A DNA stretch of 64,000 bases from Yoonia sp. SS1-5 (GTDB lineage: Bacteria > Pseudomonadota > Alphaproteobacteria > Rhodobacterales > Rhodobacteraceae): the NCBI RefSeq assembly GCF_038443705.2, contig NZ_CP151767.2:4068477-4132476 (forward strand), given 5' to 3'. Both the position numbers and the translations under genes were made by a program. Position 1 is the stretch's first letter. Each line of letters starts with the position of its first letter. Positions 38,436 through 48,263 of the stretch are shown here, piece after piece. The notes under the pieces were generated by a model that was not told where the DNA came from, ran no database searches, and worked only from the letters and a program-made list of their open reading frames with translations.

Positions 38436-39782
38436 CTAACCGAGATTTTGGTCGAGCCAGTGTTCGAGCCAGTGAATATTGTAGTTACCAGTTTGCACGG
38501 CCTCTTCGGCCAACAATGCATGGAACAGGGGCACGGTCGTTTCTACGCCATCCACGATCAATTCCCCAAGCGCACGGGCCAAACGCGCCAGCGCCTCGGG
38601 CCGGTCGCGACCATGCACGATCAGTTTGCCGATCAGGCTGTCGTAGTAGGGCGGGATGCGGTAGCCATCATAGAGGGCTGAATCCATGCGTACGCCCAAT
38701 CCACCCGGTGCGTGATATTGTGTGATCGTCCCCGGGCAGGGCGCGAAATTCGGCAGTTTTTCGGCGTTGATCCGGACCTCAATCGCATGTCCGTTGATTT
38801 TCAGATCGTCCTGCGTGAAGGACATCGGCAGCCCGGACGCGACCCGCAATTGTTCGCGCACCAGATCCACGCCAAAGATGCCCTCGGTCACCGGGTGTTC
38901 GACCTGTAGCCGTGTGTTCATTTCGATGAAATAGAACTCATCATTCTCGAACAGGAATTCGATGGTTCCCGCACCGATATAGTTGATCTTGGCAACCGCG
39001 TCGGCGCAGACCTTGCCGATCTTGGCCCGCAATTCGGGGGTGATGCTGGGGCCGGGTGCTTCTTCAAAGACTTTCTGATGGCGCCGTTGCAACGAACAAT
39101 CCCGTTCGCCCAGATGTACTGCATTGCCTTTGCCGTCGCCGAAAACCTGAATTTCGATATGGCGCGGTGTCGTCAGATATTTCTCGATATAGACTTCGTC
39201 ATTGCCAAAGGCGGCTTTGCCTTCTGCGCGCGCGGATTGAAACGCCTGTTCCATATCGGCAGCTGTCTTGGCGACTTTCATGCCGCGACCACCACCACCA
39301 GCGGTGGCCTTGATGATCACCGGATAGCCGATTTCGGCGCCGATCTTTTGCGCCTCGGCCAAGGTGGCCACGCCGCCATCTGACCCAGGGACACAGGGCA
39401 CCCCAAGGGCCTTCATTGTGTCCTTGGCGGTGATCTTGTCGCCCATGATCCGGATATGTTCGGCGGTCGGGCCGATGAATGTCAGATCGTGATCTTCGAC
39501 CACCTGCACAAAGGCCGCGTTTTCGGACAAAAAGCCATAGCCGGGATGAATGGCCTGCGCGCCGGTGATTTCGCATGCGGAAATGATTGCAGGATAGGAC
39601 AGATAGCTTTGCGCTGACGCAGGGGGCCCGATGCAAATCGCCTCATCGGCCATGCGCACATGCATTGCGTCCGCATCTGCGGTTGAATGGACGGCCACCG
39701 ATTTGACGCCCATTTCGCGACAGGCCCGGACCACTCGCAACGCGATCTCGCCCCGGTTTGCGATAAGGATTTTGTCGAACAT
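38436..39782 (-). CDS. accC: Biotin carboxylase subunit of acetyl-CoA carboxylase
   Basis: ATP-grasp enzyme that carboxylates biotin on AccB, the first step of malonyl-CoA synthesis. It has 448 residues: N-terminal [22 protein letters not shown]-binding glycine loop [13 protein letters not shown], and catalytic [14 protein letters not shown]. It lies 13 bp downstream of accB on the same strand, the usual operon. Confidence 0.98.
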   Translation of the reverse strand: MFDKILIANRGEIALRVVRACREMGVKSVAVHSTADADAMHVRMADEAICIGPPASAQSYLSYPAIISACEITGAQAIHPGYGFLSENAAFVQVVEDHDLTFIGPTAEHIRIMGDKITAKDTMKALGVPCVPGSDGGVATLAEAQKIGAEIGYPVIIKATAGGGGRGMKVAKTAADMEQAFQSARAEGKAAFGNDEVYIEKYLTTPRHIEIQVFGDGKGNAVHLGERDCSLQRRHQKVFEEAPGPSITPELRAKIGKVCADAVAKINYIGAGTIEFLFENDEFYFIEMNTRLQVEHPVTEGIFGVDLVREQLRVASGLPMSFTQDDLKINGHAIEVRINAEKLPNFAPCPGTITQYHAPGGLGVRMDSALYDGYRIPPYYDSLIGKLIVHGRDRPEALARLARALGELIVDGVETTVPLFHALLAEEAVQTGNYNIHWLEHWLDQNLG

Positions 39783-39795
39783 GTAAGGACCCGCC

Positions 39796-40296
39796 CTATT
39801 CGATGATCACAAGAGGAGCGCCAAATTCCACCGCGCCGCCATCTTCGACCAGAATCCGCTTGATCGTGCCAGCGCGTGGTGCCGGAATGTGGTTCATGGT
39901 TTTCATCGCTTCGATGATCAGTAACGTGTCGCCTTCTTTGACAGCGCCACCAACGCTGACAAACGCGGACGCGCCGGGTTCGGGCGCCATATAGACGGTG
40001 CCGACCATGGGGGATGTGACAGCGCCCGGGTGGCTGGCGGGGTCAGACGATTCTGCCGCGGCTGTCGGGGCGGGGGCAGCCGGGGCCGCAGGTGCGGCTG
40101 GCGCCGGCGCTGCGGTGCCAACCGGCACATTCGTCTGGATCATTGTCTGTGTCTGTCGACTAACGCGTACATTCAGGCTGTCATTTTCGCCATAGTCGCG
40201 CTTTACCTGCAATTCTGTCAGGTCGTTTTCACGCAGCAGCTCTGCCAGTGCCTGAATGAAGCTGACGTCGCTGTCGTGAGAGGTTTTGTTGCTCAT
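39796..40296 (-). CDS. accB: Biotin carboxyl carrier protein of acetyl-CoA carboxylase
   Basis: A 166-residue BCCP: N-terminal helix [22 protein letters not shown], an Ala/Pro-rich flexible linker (about 60-85), and a C-terminal biotinyl domain with the modified lysine in [10 protein letters not shown]. The residue after Met-Lys-Thr-Met differs from the usual MKMMN or MKLMN but retains the biotinylated Lys. The start [11 protein letters not shown] at 40296 is preferred to upstream in-frame codons that lack domain support. Confidence 0.96.
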   Translation of the reverse strand: MSNKTSHDSDVSFIQALAELLRENDLTELQVKRDYGENDSLNVRVSRQTQTMIQTNVPVGTAAPAPAAPAAPAAPAPTAAAESSDPASHPGAVTSPMVGTVYMAPEPGASAFVSVGGAVKEGDTLLIIEAMKTMNHIPAPRAGTIKRILVEDGGAVEFGAPLVIIE

Positions 40297-40420
40297 CTTG
40301 TCCTCGGCCCGTTGCCTATATTCGCGGCGTTCGCACGACGTTACGTCACACGCCTTGCGACTTCTTATAGGGCAAGGGGGCAGAGGTGGAAAGCGGGCCT
40401 GTTGGAAAATGCGTTCGTGT

Positions 40421-40870
40421 CTAGCCGTCTGTTGTTTCAACAGGTTCCGGTGCATCCATCGTCGCGACCTGCGGCGAAGCAGGTGATGGTTCAGGCGTCG
40501 CGGTGGCGCCATCATCTGCCGCCTTGCCGGGACGTTCACGGGTCGTCACGGCGTCATCGGTTGCGGCAGGATCGGTTTCGGTATCCGACGCCTCTGGCAC
40601 GGGTTCTTCGCGTTCGAACGGCAGCATAGGCACGTTATAGGGCCGCAAGGTCCGGTCAGGAGGGGCGATTTCAGATGCGGTTTCGGGAAAATTGCCGCCT
40701 GACAATCGCGCATTGACGACCTGTGCCACAAAGGGGCGTTCGGCCGGCAGGGTGGCGGCACCGTCCAATGCCTTGACGGCCGGAACAGTCGTGTCGACAT
40801 AGCGCTGCGGCGCAGGCGTTAGCGGGGCTGCGATTGCAGCTTTGGGGGGCAGGGCAAGTGTTGGGTCCAT
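40421..40870 (-). CDS. Hypothetical Pro/Ala/Glu-rich protein
   Basis: Family not recognised. The 149-residue product is low-complexity and likely disordered. It is rich in Ala, Pro, Thr, Asp and Glu, with no signal peptide or membrane segment. A short ordered-looking patch is [19 protein letters not shown], then [20 protein letters not shown] precedes the ATG at 40870. It lies 124 bp upstream of accB on the same strand. Confidence 0.55.
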   Translation of the reverse strand: MDPTLALPPKAAIAAPLTPAPQRYVDTTVPAVKALDGAATLPAERPFVAQVVNARLSGGNFPETASEIAPPDRTLRPYNVPMLPFEREEPVPEASDTETDPAATDDAVTTRERPGKAADDGATATPEPSPASPQVATMDAPEPVETTDG

Positions 40871-41014
40871 CGTCCAAATCTCCGAAAAGAAAGAGAGTTG
40901 GGTACGATTTTGCCGTTTGCGGATTACCAGTTCATTAATGCGGAAACGCGAAATACCCGCATTTTTAGGTAAACGCGCGGGGCACGTGGCCCCGCCCCGG
41001 CGCAATAGTGGCTA

Positions 41015-41764
41015 TCAGATCGCCAGATACTGCGCGCGCAGGTTCTCGTCATCCAGAACCTCTGCCGCCGAGCCATCAAACACCACCGTTCCGGTATCCA
41101 GAATGACGGCCCTGTCCGCCAGTTTCAGTGCTGCAACCGCGTTTTGTTCAACGATGACGGTTGTGATGCCTTGGTCACGAATAATGCCCAGCGTCTTTGC
41201 GATTTCCTGAACGATGACCGGGGCCAAGCCCTCATACGGCTCATCCAGTAGCAAAACCTTGATGTCGCGGGCCAATGCGCGGGCGATTGACAACATCTGT
41301 TGCTCACCCCCTGACAGGGTGACGCCTTCTTGCTTGCGCCGCTCGCCCAGGCGCGGAAACAGGTCATAGATACGGTCCAGCGACCAGCCCTTGGGCGGGG
41401 CAATCTGGGCAAGTTGCAGATTTTCCTCGACCGTCAGGCCCGGAATGATGCGTCTATCCTCGGGGACCAGGGCGATACCGGCAGCGGCGGCCTGATGGCT
41501 GCGCATCTCGTGCAGCGGCTGATGATCCAGCCAGATTTCACCATGGGTGAGGGCCGGATCATCAAGGCGGGCAATCGTGCGCAGGGTCGATGTCTTGCCC
41601 GCACCATTGCGCCCGAGCAGGGCGAGGATTTCGCCCTCGTGGATGTTAAAGCTGATATTCTGGACGATGTAGCTTTCACCGTAATAGGCCTCGATCTCCC
41701 AGACGCTCAGATAGGCGGGATGCGTGGCCGCGTTGTTGGCGTGTTTGTTGAATGGTGCGTTCAT
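41015..41764 (-). CDS. livF: Branched-chain amino-acid-type ABC transporter ATPase LivF
   Basis: A 249-residue LivF-type ABC ATPase energising import. Walker A GRNGAGKTS, signature LSGGEQQMLSIARAL and Walker B VLLLDEPYEGLAP are intact. The last visible gene of the importer operon (order binding protein, livH, livM, livG, livF on the - strand), 66 bp after livG. An extra N-terminal stretch MNAPFNKHANNAATH precedes the domain; a later start is possible. Confidence 0.93.
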   Translation of the reverse strand: MNAPFNKHANNAATHPAYLSVWEIEAYYGESYIVQNISFNIHEGEILALLGRNGAGKTSTLRTIARLDDPALTHGEIWLDHQPLHEMRSHQAAAAGIALVPEDRRIIPGLTVEENLQLAQIAPPKGWSLDRIYDLFPRLGERRKQEGVTLSGGEQQMLSIARALARDIKVLLLDEPYEGLAPVIVQEIAKTLGIIRDQGITTVIVEQNAVAALKLADRAVILDTGTVVFDGSAAEVLDDENLRAQYLAI

Positions 41765-41830
41765 GTCGATCTCCGAATGTCAGACTTGCGATGAAAGCCT
41801 GCGGATAAATGTTGGGGCGAGTTCTGCGGG

Positions 41831-42589
41831 CTAGACCTGCGCTTCGCCAAGATAGGCTTCGCGGACTTTGGGATGGCCCTTGATGTTGTCGGGGATGTCT
41901 TCGACCAGCGGGGTGCCTTGGGCCAGAACGGTGATCCGTTCGGCCAGCGAGAAAACAACGTTCATGTCATGTTCGATGATCGCCATGGTAATCCCGCGTT
42001 TGACGCGGATTTCCTTCAACAGGTTGATCGTGTTTTCGGTATCGGCACGGGCCATACCGGCAGTTGGTTCATCAAGCAGCAACAGCCGCGGATCCTGGAC
42101 GAGGCACATCGCCATTTCCAGGCGCCGCTTGTCGCCCCGCGACATGCTTGAGGCGGTCATGTGCATCTTTTCCAGCATATTCACATCGCCAAGGATTTCC
42201 TCGGCCTGTTGCTGAATGCCCTTTTCGGCAAAGACGCTTTCGATCGCATGCATCCGGAACGACCCGTCACGCTTGGCAAAGCAGGGGATCATCACATTTT
42301 CGAACACGGTCAGGTCACCGAAGATCTCGGGTGTCTGGAACACACGACTGATGCCCATCTGGTTGATCTCATGCGGTTTGCGCCCCAGCACGGATTGCCC
42401 GTCAAACATGACAGATCCGCTATCCGGGATCAGTTTGCCCACCAGCACGTTCAGCAGGGTCGATTTGCCCGCACCGTTCGGGCCGATGATCGCATGCACT
42501 GTATTCTCGGCAACGCTGAGGTTGACGTCGCCCAGTGCCTGCAGCCCGCCGAACCGCTTGTTGATGCCTTTGACTTCAAGAATTCCCAT
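41831..42589 (-). CDS. livG: Branched-chain amino-acid-type ABC transporter ATPase LivG
   Basis: A 252-residue LivG-type ATPase with Walker A GPNGAGKST, a signature region MSRGDKRRLEMAMCL (SRGDKR in place of the usual SGGQQR) and Walker B LLLLDEPTAGM. The variant signature is notable but found in some Liv/Urt-like ATPases. It starts 11 bp after the livM stop, so it is translationally linked with it. Confidence 0.93.
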   Translation of the reverse strand: MGILEVKGINKRFGGLQALGDVNLSVAENTVHAIIGPNGAGKSTLLNVLVGKLIPDSGSVMFDGQSVLGRKPHEINQMGISRVFQTPEIFGDLTVFENVMIPCFAKRDGSFRMHAIESVFAEKGIQQQAEEILGDVNMLEKMHMTASSMSRGDKRRLEMAMCLVQDPRLLLLDEPTAGMARADTENTINLLKEIRVKRGITMAIIEHDMNVVFSLAERITVLAQGTPLVEDIPDNIKGHPKVREAYLGEAQV

Positions 42590-42600
42590 CGGTCTTCTCC

Positions 42601-43797
42601 TTATTCAGCGGGCGTTGTGGCGCCATCTTTGGCGTCTTGCGTCTTTTTGCGACGGAACATGCCAGCGATTTTCTGACCGCCCTGGACCAGACCACCGGGC
42701 AGGAAGATCACAACCAGCATGAACAGCAGGCCAAGTGTCAGGTGCCAGCCCTTGCCGACGAAGGGATAGACGATGGCGATCATCACATCCTCGATCCCGT
42801 CGGGCATCCAGTAGAACCATTGCTCTAGGGTCGATTTGTTGATCTTCGAGACGATGTTTTCGAAATATTTGATAAAGCCCGCACCCAGTACCGGCCCGAT
42901 CAGCGTGCCAGCCCCGCCGAGGATCGTCATCAGGACGATTTCGCCTGAGGCCGTCCAGAACATCCGCTCTGCACCTGCCTGTGGGTCCATCGCCACCAGC
43001 AAACCACCCGCAAGCCCGGCATACATGCCCGAGATGACAAAGGCGGCCAATGTGTAGGGTTTGGCGTTCAGGCCGGTATAGCTCATCCTTGTCTGGTTGG
43101 ATTTGATGGCCCGCAGCATCATGCCGAACGGGGACCGGAAAATCCGGATCGAGACATAGAATGCAAGGATCATCACGATGGCCGCAAAGTAGTAGCCAAA
43201 GTTGAACGTAAAGATCCAGCTGCCCATCGTCAGTTCGTAGCTGTCGCGCATTGCAAAACCAAACAGGCTGGGCGTTGCAGTCTCACCCGGGGCCAGCGCC
43301 CCATCAAGAACACGCGGGTCTGTCGCCTTTGGTTGCAGTCCGGTTTCGCCGCCTGTCAGCGGGGTCAGCACCGAATAGGCCAGCGCATAGGACATCTGCG
43401 CAAAGGCCAGTGTCAGGATCGAGAAGTAGATCCCGGACCGGCGCAGCGAGACATAGCCGATAATCAGCGAGAACAGCCCGGCAATTGCGACACTGAGCAC
43501 AATGGCGGGCAGAACATTCATGCTGAGCAGCTTGAACATCCACACCGCGGCATATGATCCGACACCCAGGAAGGCCGCGTGCCCAAATGACAGATATCCG
43601 GTCAGGCCAAACAGAATGTTGAACCCAATTGCCAGGATCCCGAAGATCACAAAGCGTTGCATCAGGTCAGGGTAGCCTGCGTTGAATTGTGCCATTTCCG
43701 AGCCTTCGGGGAAGGGATTCAGGATGAACGGCGCCAGCATGGTCAGACCGATCACAATGATCAGCAGCCTTGCGTCTTTTTTCTCAAGTCCGAACAT
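42601..43797 (-). CDS. livM: Branched-chain amino-acid-type ABC transporter permease LivM
   Basis: A 398-residue polytopic permease with about 9-10 hydrophobic segments. It has the LivM signature [21 protein letters not shown] and [23 protein letters not shown]. Its C-terminus is basic and cytoplasmic ([10 protein letters not shown]). The livM stop and livG start are 11 bp apart, and livH ends 3 bp upstream of the livM start. Confidence 0.94.
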   Translation of the reverse strand: MFGLEKKDARLLIIVIGLTMLAPFILNPFPEGSEMAQFNAGYPDLMQRFVIFGILAIGFNILFGLTGYLSFGHAAFLGVGSYAAVWMFKLLSMNVLPAIVLSVAIAGLFSLIIGYVSLRRSGIYFSILTLAFAQMSYALAYSVLTPLTGGETGLQPKATDPRVLDGALAPGETATPSLFGFAMRDSYELTMGSWIFTFNFGYYFAAIVMILAFYVSIRIFRSPFGMMLRAIKSNQTRMSYTGLNAKPYTLAAFVISGMYAGLAGGLLVAMDPQAGAERMFWTASGEIVLMTILGGAGTLIGPVLGAGFIKYFENIVSKINKSTLEQWFYWMPDGIEDVMIAIVYPFVGKGWHLTLGLLFMLVVIFLPGGLVQGGQKIAGMFRRKKTQDAKDGATTPAE

Positions 43798-43800
43798 GGC

Positions 43801-44832
43801 TTATTCCTCCATCACGCCTTTGCGCCCCATCAGGCCGCGTGGACGTGTCAACAGAATGATGATGGCGACTAGATAGATGATGATCTGGTTGATCCCGGGC
43901 AGCACGTTGATCACCGCAGACATCGAGGCAAAGCTTTCCAGAATGCCCAGAAGGAAGCCCGCAGCCACCGCACCGGGCAGCGAGCCCATGCCGCCCACAA
44001 CAACCACCACAAAGCTGAGCACCAGAAAATCCATGCCCATGTGATAGTTTGGCGGGTTGATAGGCACATACATCACGCCCGCCAGACCGGCCACAGCCGC
44101 CGCGATGCCAAACATGATCGTAAAGCGCTTGTCGATATCGATGCCCAGCAGCCCGACCGTTTCGCGGTCTGCCATCCCGGCCCGCACCACCATGCCGAAG
44201 GTGGTGAATTGCAAGAATGCAAAGACGGCGCCGATCACGATGAGCGAGAAGAAGAAATAGACCAGCCGCCAATATGGATAGATGATCGCGTTGGGATCAA
44301 AGCCAAAGGCGACCCCGAAATCAAAGCTGCCTGTAAAAGCCTCTGGCGCAGGTGTCGGGATCGGGTTTGCCCCGTAGAAATATTTGATCACTTCCTGCAG
44401 CACAATCGCCAGGCCAAATGTCACAAGGATCTGGTCCGCATGCGGGCGCTTGTAGAAGTGTTTGATCAGGCCCCGCTCCATGATGAAGCCGATGGCAATC
44501 ATGATCGGAATGGCCACAAGGATCGAGATCGGGACGGCCCAGTCAATGATCACATCACCGGCCGCCTGCCCGAAAAAGTCATATAGATAGGGCACATCAA
44601 CTTCGAGCGGATTGCCCAGAAAGTCAGTGCGGCTTTCATCCACAACCTTGTGGCTGATCGTCAGCACCTTGCTGACGGTGACAGACACAAACGCGCCCAT
44701 CATGAACAATGCGCCATGCGCAAAATTCACAACCCCGAGCGTGCCAAAAATCAGCGTCAGGCCAAGCGCGATCAACGCATAAGCGGATCCCTTGTCAAGG
44801 CCGTTGAGAATTTGAAGGATGATCTGATCCAT
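43801..44832 (-). CDS. livH: Branched-chain amino-acid-type ABC transporter permease LivH
   Basis: A 343-residue permease of the LivH type, with several transmembrane helices and the conserved motifs GSAYALIALGLTLIFGTLGVVNFAHGALFMMGAF and GGMGSLPGAVAAGFLLGILES. An insertion of about 40 residues (LTISHKVVDESRTDFLGNPLE...) follows the second helix. It is first of the permease/ATPase genes after the binding protein, from which it is separated by 128 bp and a strong hairpin. Confidence 0.94.
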   Translation of the reverse strand: MDQIILQILNGLDKGSAYALIALGLTLIFGTLGVVNFAHGALFMMGAFVSVTVSKVLTISHKVVDESRTDFLGNPLEVDVPYLYDFFGQAAGDVIIDWAVPISILVAIPIMIAIGFIMERGLIKHFYKRPHADQILVTFGLAIVLQEVIKYFYGANPIPTPAPEAFTGSFDFGVAFGFDPNAIIYPYWRLVYFFFSLIVIGAVFAFLQFTTFGMVVRAGMADRETVGLLGIDIDKRFTIMFGIAAAVAGLAGVMYVPINPPNYHMGMDFLVLSFVVVVVGGMGSLPGAVAAGFLLGILESFASMSAVINVLPGINQIIIYLVAIIILLTRPRGLMGRKGVMEE

Positions 44833-44927
44833 GGTCTGACCCCTGTTTACAATGACAACAAAAGCACGGGCGCTCGCGCCTTACGCGCGCGCTTGGATCG
44901 CCCCCGGTTGCCTGTAAGAAATGTGTT

Positions 44928-44952
44928 GGACCACCGCTGATTGCGGTGGTCC
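44928..44952. promoter_or_regulatory. Strong intercistronic hairpin between binding-protein gene and livH
   Basis: A perfect 10-bp stem GGACCACCGC / GCGGTGGTCC with a TGATT loop lies 8 bp after the binding-protein stop on the - strand. In the transcribed (minus) direction no U-tract follows, so it is more likely an mRNA-stabilising or attenuating structure than a full terminator. It would allow more binding protein than permease. Confidence 0.75.
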
Positions 44953-44960
44953 GTTTTTGC

Positions 44961-46307
44961 TTATGCGCCTGGGTTGCAGGCACCCAATTCGCCGCCGGCG
45001 AATTGTGGGTGATCTGGTTCATATGTGACCTGATCAACCGGTGTGACTTCGACGATTTCCAGAAGGTCGAATTCGTTTTCAGGGTTTTCTTTCCCTTTCA
45101 CGACCAGCACATCCTTAAAGCACTGGTGGTCGGCGCCGCGATACAGCGTCTTGCCGTTGCCCAGACCGTCGAACTCAAAGTCCTCCAGCGCTTCGGCCAC
45201 CGCACATGGGTTGAACGAACCCGCCCGTGTGACAGCATCCGCATAAAGCAGGGTCTGCACATAAGTCGTGTGTGCGGCCTGCGATGGTGGGAAGCCGTAT
45301 TTCGTACCAAAGGATTTCACGAATGCCTTGGAGCCTTCGTCCTGCAGCGACCAGTGCCAGTTTGTCGACCCGAAGATGCCCTTCACGTTCGCGCCGGCGC
45401 CCTTTGCCATCAGGCGAGAGTAGAGCGGCACAACAATCTCGAAGTTCTGGCCGTTTGCCTGTGCTTCGCGCAGACCGAACTGAACCGCGTTGGTCAGCGA
45501 GTTCACCATGTTCCCGCCGTAGTGGTTCAGAACCAGAACGTCTGCACCAGAGTTCAGGACCGGTGCGATATAGGATGAGAAGTCAGTCTGTGTCAGCGGT
45601 GTCTTCACAGCGTTCACAGTTTCCCAACCCAATGCTTCGGTTGATGACTTAACCGCCTCTTCGGTGGTGTAGCCCCAGTTATAGTCGGCTGTCAGGTGAT
45701 AGGCCTTCCGGTCGGTGCCGTAGTTGGCGGCCAACACAGGCGCAAGCGCTGCGCCGGACATGTAAGAGTTAAAGAAGTGACGGAACCCATTGGCCCGCTT
45801 GTCTTTACCCGTTGTGTCGTTGGAGTGGGTCAGGCCCGCCATGAAGATCACGCCCGCCTCCTGGCAGAGCGCCTGAACAGCCACGGCCACACCCGAGGAT
45901 GAACCGCCAGTGATCATGATCGCGCCGTCTTTTTCGATCATCGACCGGGCAGATGCGCGTGCAGCGTCAGATTTTGTCTGCGTGTCACCAGTGACATACT
46001 TCACTTCGCGACCAAGAATACCCGTACCGTCCAGCGCCTTGGACGAGAACGTGCCCATCATGCCGCCATCGCCGCCGCCATTGAGATGCTCGACCGCAAG
46101 CTCGTAGGCGCGCAGTTCGTCAGCACCCTCGTCCGCATATGGACCGGTCTGCGGTACGTTGAAGCCAAGGATGACCTCGCTGTCGCCAGGTGCATTGGTA
46201 AAGCCGGTATGGCCGTCAGCGCGCAGATATGTGGGCAGCGCGAGACCCGCGCTGGCAATTGCGCCTGTCTTCAGCACGCCACGACGCGAGAAATTCGATT
46301 TGGACAT
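44961..46307 (-). CDS. ABC transporter substrate-binding protein (branched-chain amino-acid type)
   Basis: A 448-residue periplasmic-binding protein of the Leu/Ile/Val type. The signal peptide begins SKSNFSRRGVLKTGAIASAG with a twin-arginine motif, so Tat export is likely. The mature protein has the two-lobe type I fold (VILGFNVPQTGPYADEGADEL; MITGGSSSGVAVAVQALCQ; THSNDTTGKDKRANGFRHF). It heads the importer operon. The ligand may be an amino acid or a related amide; the sequence does not settle it. Confidence 0.93.
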   Translation of the reverse strand: MSKSNFSRRGVLKTGAIASAGLALPTYLRADGHTGFTNAPGDSEVILGFNVPQTGPYADEGADELRAYELAVEHLNGGGDGGMMGTFSSKALDGTGILGREVKYVTGDTQTKSDAARASARSMIEKDGAIMITGGSSSGVAVAVQALCQEAGVIFMAGLTHSNDTTGKDKRANGFRHFFNSYMSGAALAPVLAANYGTDRKAYHLTADYNWGYTTEEAVKSSTEALGWETVNAVKTPLTQTDFSSYIAPVLNSGADVLVLNHYGGNMVNSLTNAVQFGLREAQANGQNFEIVVPLYSRLMAKGAGANVKGIFGSTNWHWSLQDEGSKAFVKSFGTKYGFPPSQAAHTTYVQTLLYADAVTRAGSFNPCAVAEALEDFEFDGLGNGKTLYRGADHQCFKDVLVVKGKENPENEFDLLEIVEVTPVDQVTYEPDHPQFAGGELGACNPGA

Positions 46308-46401
46308 GTATAACCTCCCTAAAGTTGATGCCGGAACATCACTGCCTCCTCAGCAGATAGGTCCAACACAAGGTCAAATGTGTTGAAAAATCGCAAATTC
46401 G

Positions 46402-46419
46402 GCAACAAGCGCTTGTTGC
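46402..46419. promoter_or_regulatory. Perfect 18-bp palindrome in a divergent promoter region
   Basis: GCAACAAGCGCTTGTTGC is a perfect palindrome in the 215-bp gap between the binding-protein gene (-) and the ScfR-type regulator (+). Two TTTGC/GCAAA motifs (46392-46397 GCAAAT and 46485-46490 TTTGCA) lie on either side. Either the downstream regulator or another factor probably binds here and controls one or both genes. Confidence 0.6.
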
Positions 46420-46522
46420 GATTGAGTTTCTTTGTAAAAATATCCACGAATATTCTGTTAACTCTGTAAAACAGTTTTCTCGCGTTTGCAGAAAGCAATT
46501 GAAACTGCTGGGGGATTCTCAT

Positions 46523-47821
46523 TTGCCGTCACGTCGTTTGACCGGGGCCCGCATTCGCGAAAGACGCCTTGATCTGGGGCTGCGTCAGTCTGCCGTCGCC
46601 CAAGAGGTTGGGATATCGCCCTCCTACCTGAACCTGATCGAACATAACCGCCGCAGAATCGGCGGCAAGTTATTGCGCGATCTGGCAAATGTGTTGCGTG
46701 TTGATCCCGGGCAGTTGACCGACGGGGCCGACACCGATCTGCTTGACCGTATGCGCGCCGCTGCAAGTGCGCTGGGCGAACAGGTCGAGGTCGCCCGCGC
46801 CGAAGAATTTGCCGCCCGGTTTCCGGGGTGGAGCGCCCTTGTGGTTGAACAATCCCGCCGCCTGTCGGTGCTGGAGGACCGCGTGCGCGTTTTGACCGAC
46901 CGTCTGGCCTACGATCCGCAGCTTGCCGCGTCCTTGCACGAGGTCATATCGGCGGTCACCGCAATCCGGTCGTCCTCGTCCATCCTTGTCGGGCCGGAAA
47001 CACTGGATGCCGACTGGCAGCGTCGGTTCCACCAGAATATTCACGACGACAGCTTGCGGCTTGCCAAGAATAGCGAGGCCCTGATCGCCTATCTGGAGGC
47101 CCCAGAGCTTGAACCGGCAGGCTCCTTTACCCCCGTCGAAGAGGTCGAGGCCTATCTGTCTGCAAGACCGGATGCCTTTGCCGCCCTCGAGGCGCCGGAT
47201 CTCAATCTGAAGAAATTTGTGTCCAAATCCGGTCTGCGCGGGGCTGCCGCGCGGGCGCTGGGCCGGATTTCGGCGGTCTATCATGGTGATGCGCAAGTGC
47301 TGCCGCTGGAAACCTTTGTGCCGGCCTGTCGGGCGCTTGACTATGATCCGGCACGGCTTGCGCTGAAATTCGGGGTTGATTTTGCGGTTGTCCTGCGGCG
47401 TTTGGCGAGTTTGCAGACCGCAGATGGTCACCCGCCCATGGGGCTTGCGATCTGCGATGCGTCCGGCACGATTGCCTTTCAGAAACCATTGCCGGGGTTT
47501 GGGCTGCCACATGCGGGCGGGGCCTGTCCGCTTTGGCCGATTTTTGGGGCCATGGCCCGCCCAAGTCAGCCATTATGCGTCGATGTCGCACTGCCGGGGG
47601 CCAATGCATCCCGGTTCTTGTGCTACGCAATAGCAGAACCGGGGCCGGTCAGCCGGTTTGACGCCCCACCTGTGCTACAAAGCACGATGCTGGTTGTGCC
47701 CGACCCGCCGCCCGGTGACCTGCCCGCATTGCCTGTTGGTGTGACCTGCCGGATTTGCCCGCGCGACAATTGCAACAGCCGGCGCGAGCCCGCGATGACA
47801 GGCGTGGCGCTACAGCTTTGA
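46523..47821 (+). CDS. ScfR/RamB-type short-chain fatty acyl regulator
   Basis: A roughly 430-residue regulator with an N-terminal XRE helix-turn-helix (GARIRERRLDLGLRQSAVAQEVGISPSYLNLIEHNRR) and a long C-terminal part ending in CRICPRDNC, typical of the short-chain acyl-CoA-responsive family (RamB, ScfR, DUF2083). These regulate acetate and propionate metabolism. The start is a TTG: 46523 has GGGGGAT upstream, while 46499 gives 8 more residues. The gene precedes a receiver/kinase operon by 73 bp. Confidence 0.85.
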   Translation: MPSRRLTGARIRERRLDLGLRQSAVAQEVGISPSYLNLIEHNRRRIGGKLLRDLANVLRVDPGQLTDGADTDLLDRMRAAASALGEQVEVARAEEFAARFPGWSALVVEQSRRLSVLEDRVRVLTDRLAYDPQLAASLHEVISAVTAIRSSSSILVGPETLDADWQRRFHQNIHDDSLRLAKNSEALIAYLEAPELEPAGSFTPVEEVEAYLSARPDAFAALEAPDLNLKKFVSKSGLRGAAARALGRISAVYHGDAQVLPLETFVPACRALDYDPARLALKFGVDFAVVLRRLASLQTADGHPPMGLAICDASGTIAFQKPLPGFGLPHAGGACPLWPIFGAMARPSQPLCVDVALPGANASRFLCYAIAEPGPVSRFDAPPVLQSTMLVVPDPPPGDLPALPVGVTCRICPRDNCNSRREPAMTGVALQL

Positions 47822-47834
47822 CACAGCGCGCAAT

Positions 47835-47866
47835 TCCCCTGATAGTCTGAAAGCCGTGTCAGGGGA
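47835..47866 (+). promoter_or_regulatory. Inverted repeat TCCCCTGA...TCAGGGGA before the receiver gene
   Basis: Eight perfect pairs separated by 16 nt, between the ScfR-type gene and the receiver gene and ending 28 bp before the receiver start. It could be an operator or a leader hairpin. No T-run follows, so termination is unlikely. Confidence 0.35.
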
Positions 47867-47894
47867 GAGGCACGGCGTGTTCAGGGAGGGTAAG

Positions 47895-48263
47895 ATGGGC
47901 AGACGTGTCCTGCTGATCGAGGACGAGCCGAATATCATTGAGGCGATCAGTTTCATTTTGTCGCGTGATGGCTGGACGGTGCATACACATGAAGATGGCG
48001 AAACCGCCATGGACAAGGTGTTGGCCATGCCGCCTGCACTGATCATTCTGGATGTGATGTTACCGGGTCGCAGCGGCTTTGACATTTTGCGTGACCTGCG
48101 GGGGAATGCCGTCACACAGGCAATACCGGTGATGATGCTGACCGCCCGCGGGCAGGCGAAGGATCGTGATCTGGCATTGCGGCTGGGCGCCAACTATTTC
48201 ATGACAAAGCCGTTTTCCAACACAGAGGTGCGCGATCACGTGCGTACATTGATGGAGGCATGA
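47895..48263 (+). CDS. Stand-alone response-regulator receiver protein
   Basis: A 122-residue single-domain receiver (CheY fold). The acidic pair LIEDEP, phosphoacceptor Asp53 in ILDVMLPG, the Thr in MLTARG and the Lys in MTKPFSN are intact. No output domain is present. The ATG at 47895 has GGGAGGG upstream and is preferred to 47856. Its stop overlaps the next start by 4 bp, so it is in an operon with the small membrane protein and the hybrid kinase, its likely partner. Confidence 0.9.
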   Translation: MGRRVLLIEDEPNIIEAISFILSRDGWTVHTHEDGETAMDKVLAMPPALIILDVMLPGRSGFDILRDLRGNAVTQAIPVMMLTARGQAKDRDLALRLGANYFMTKPFSNTEVRDHVRTLMEA

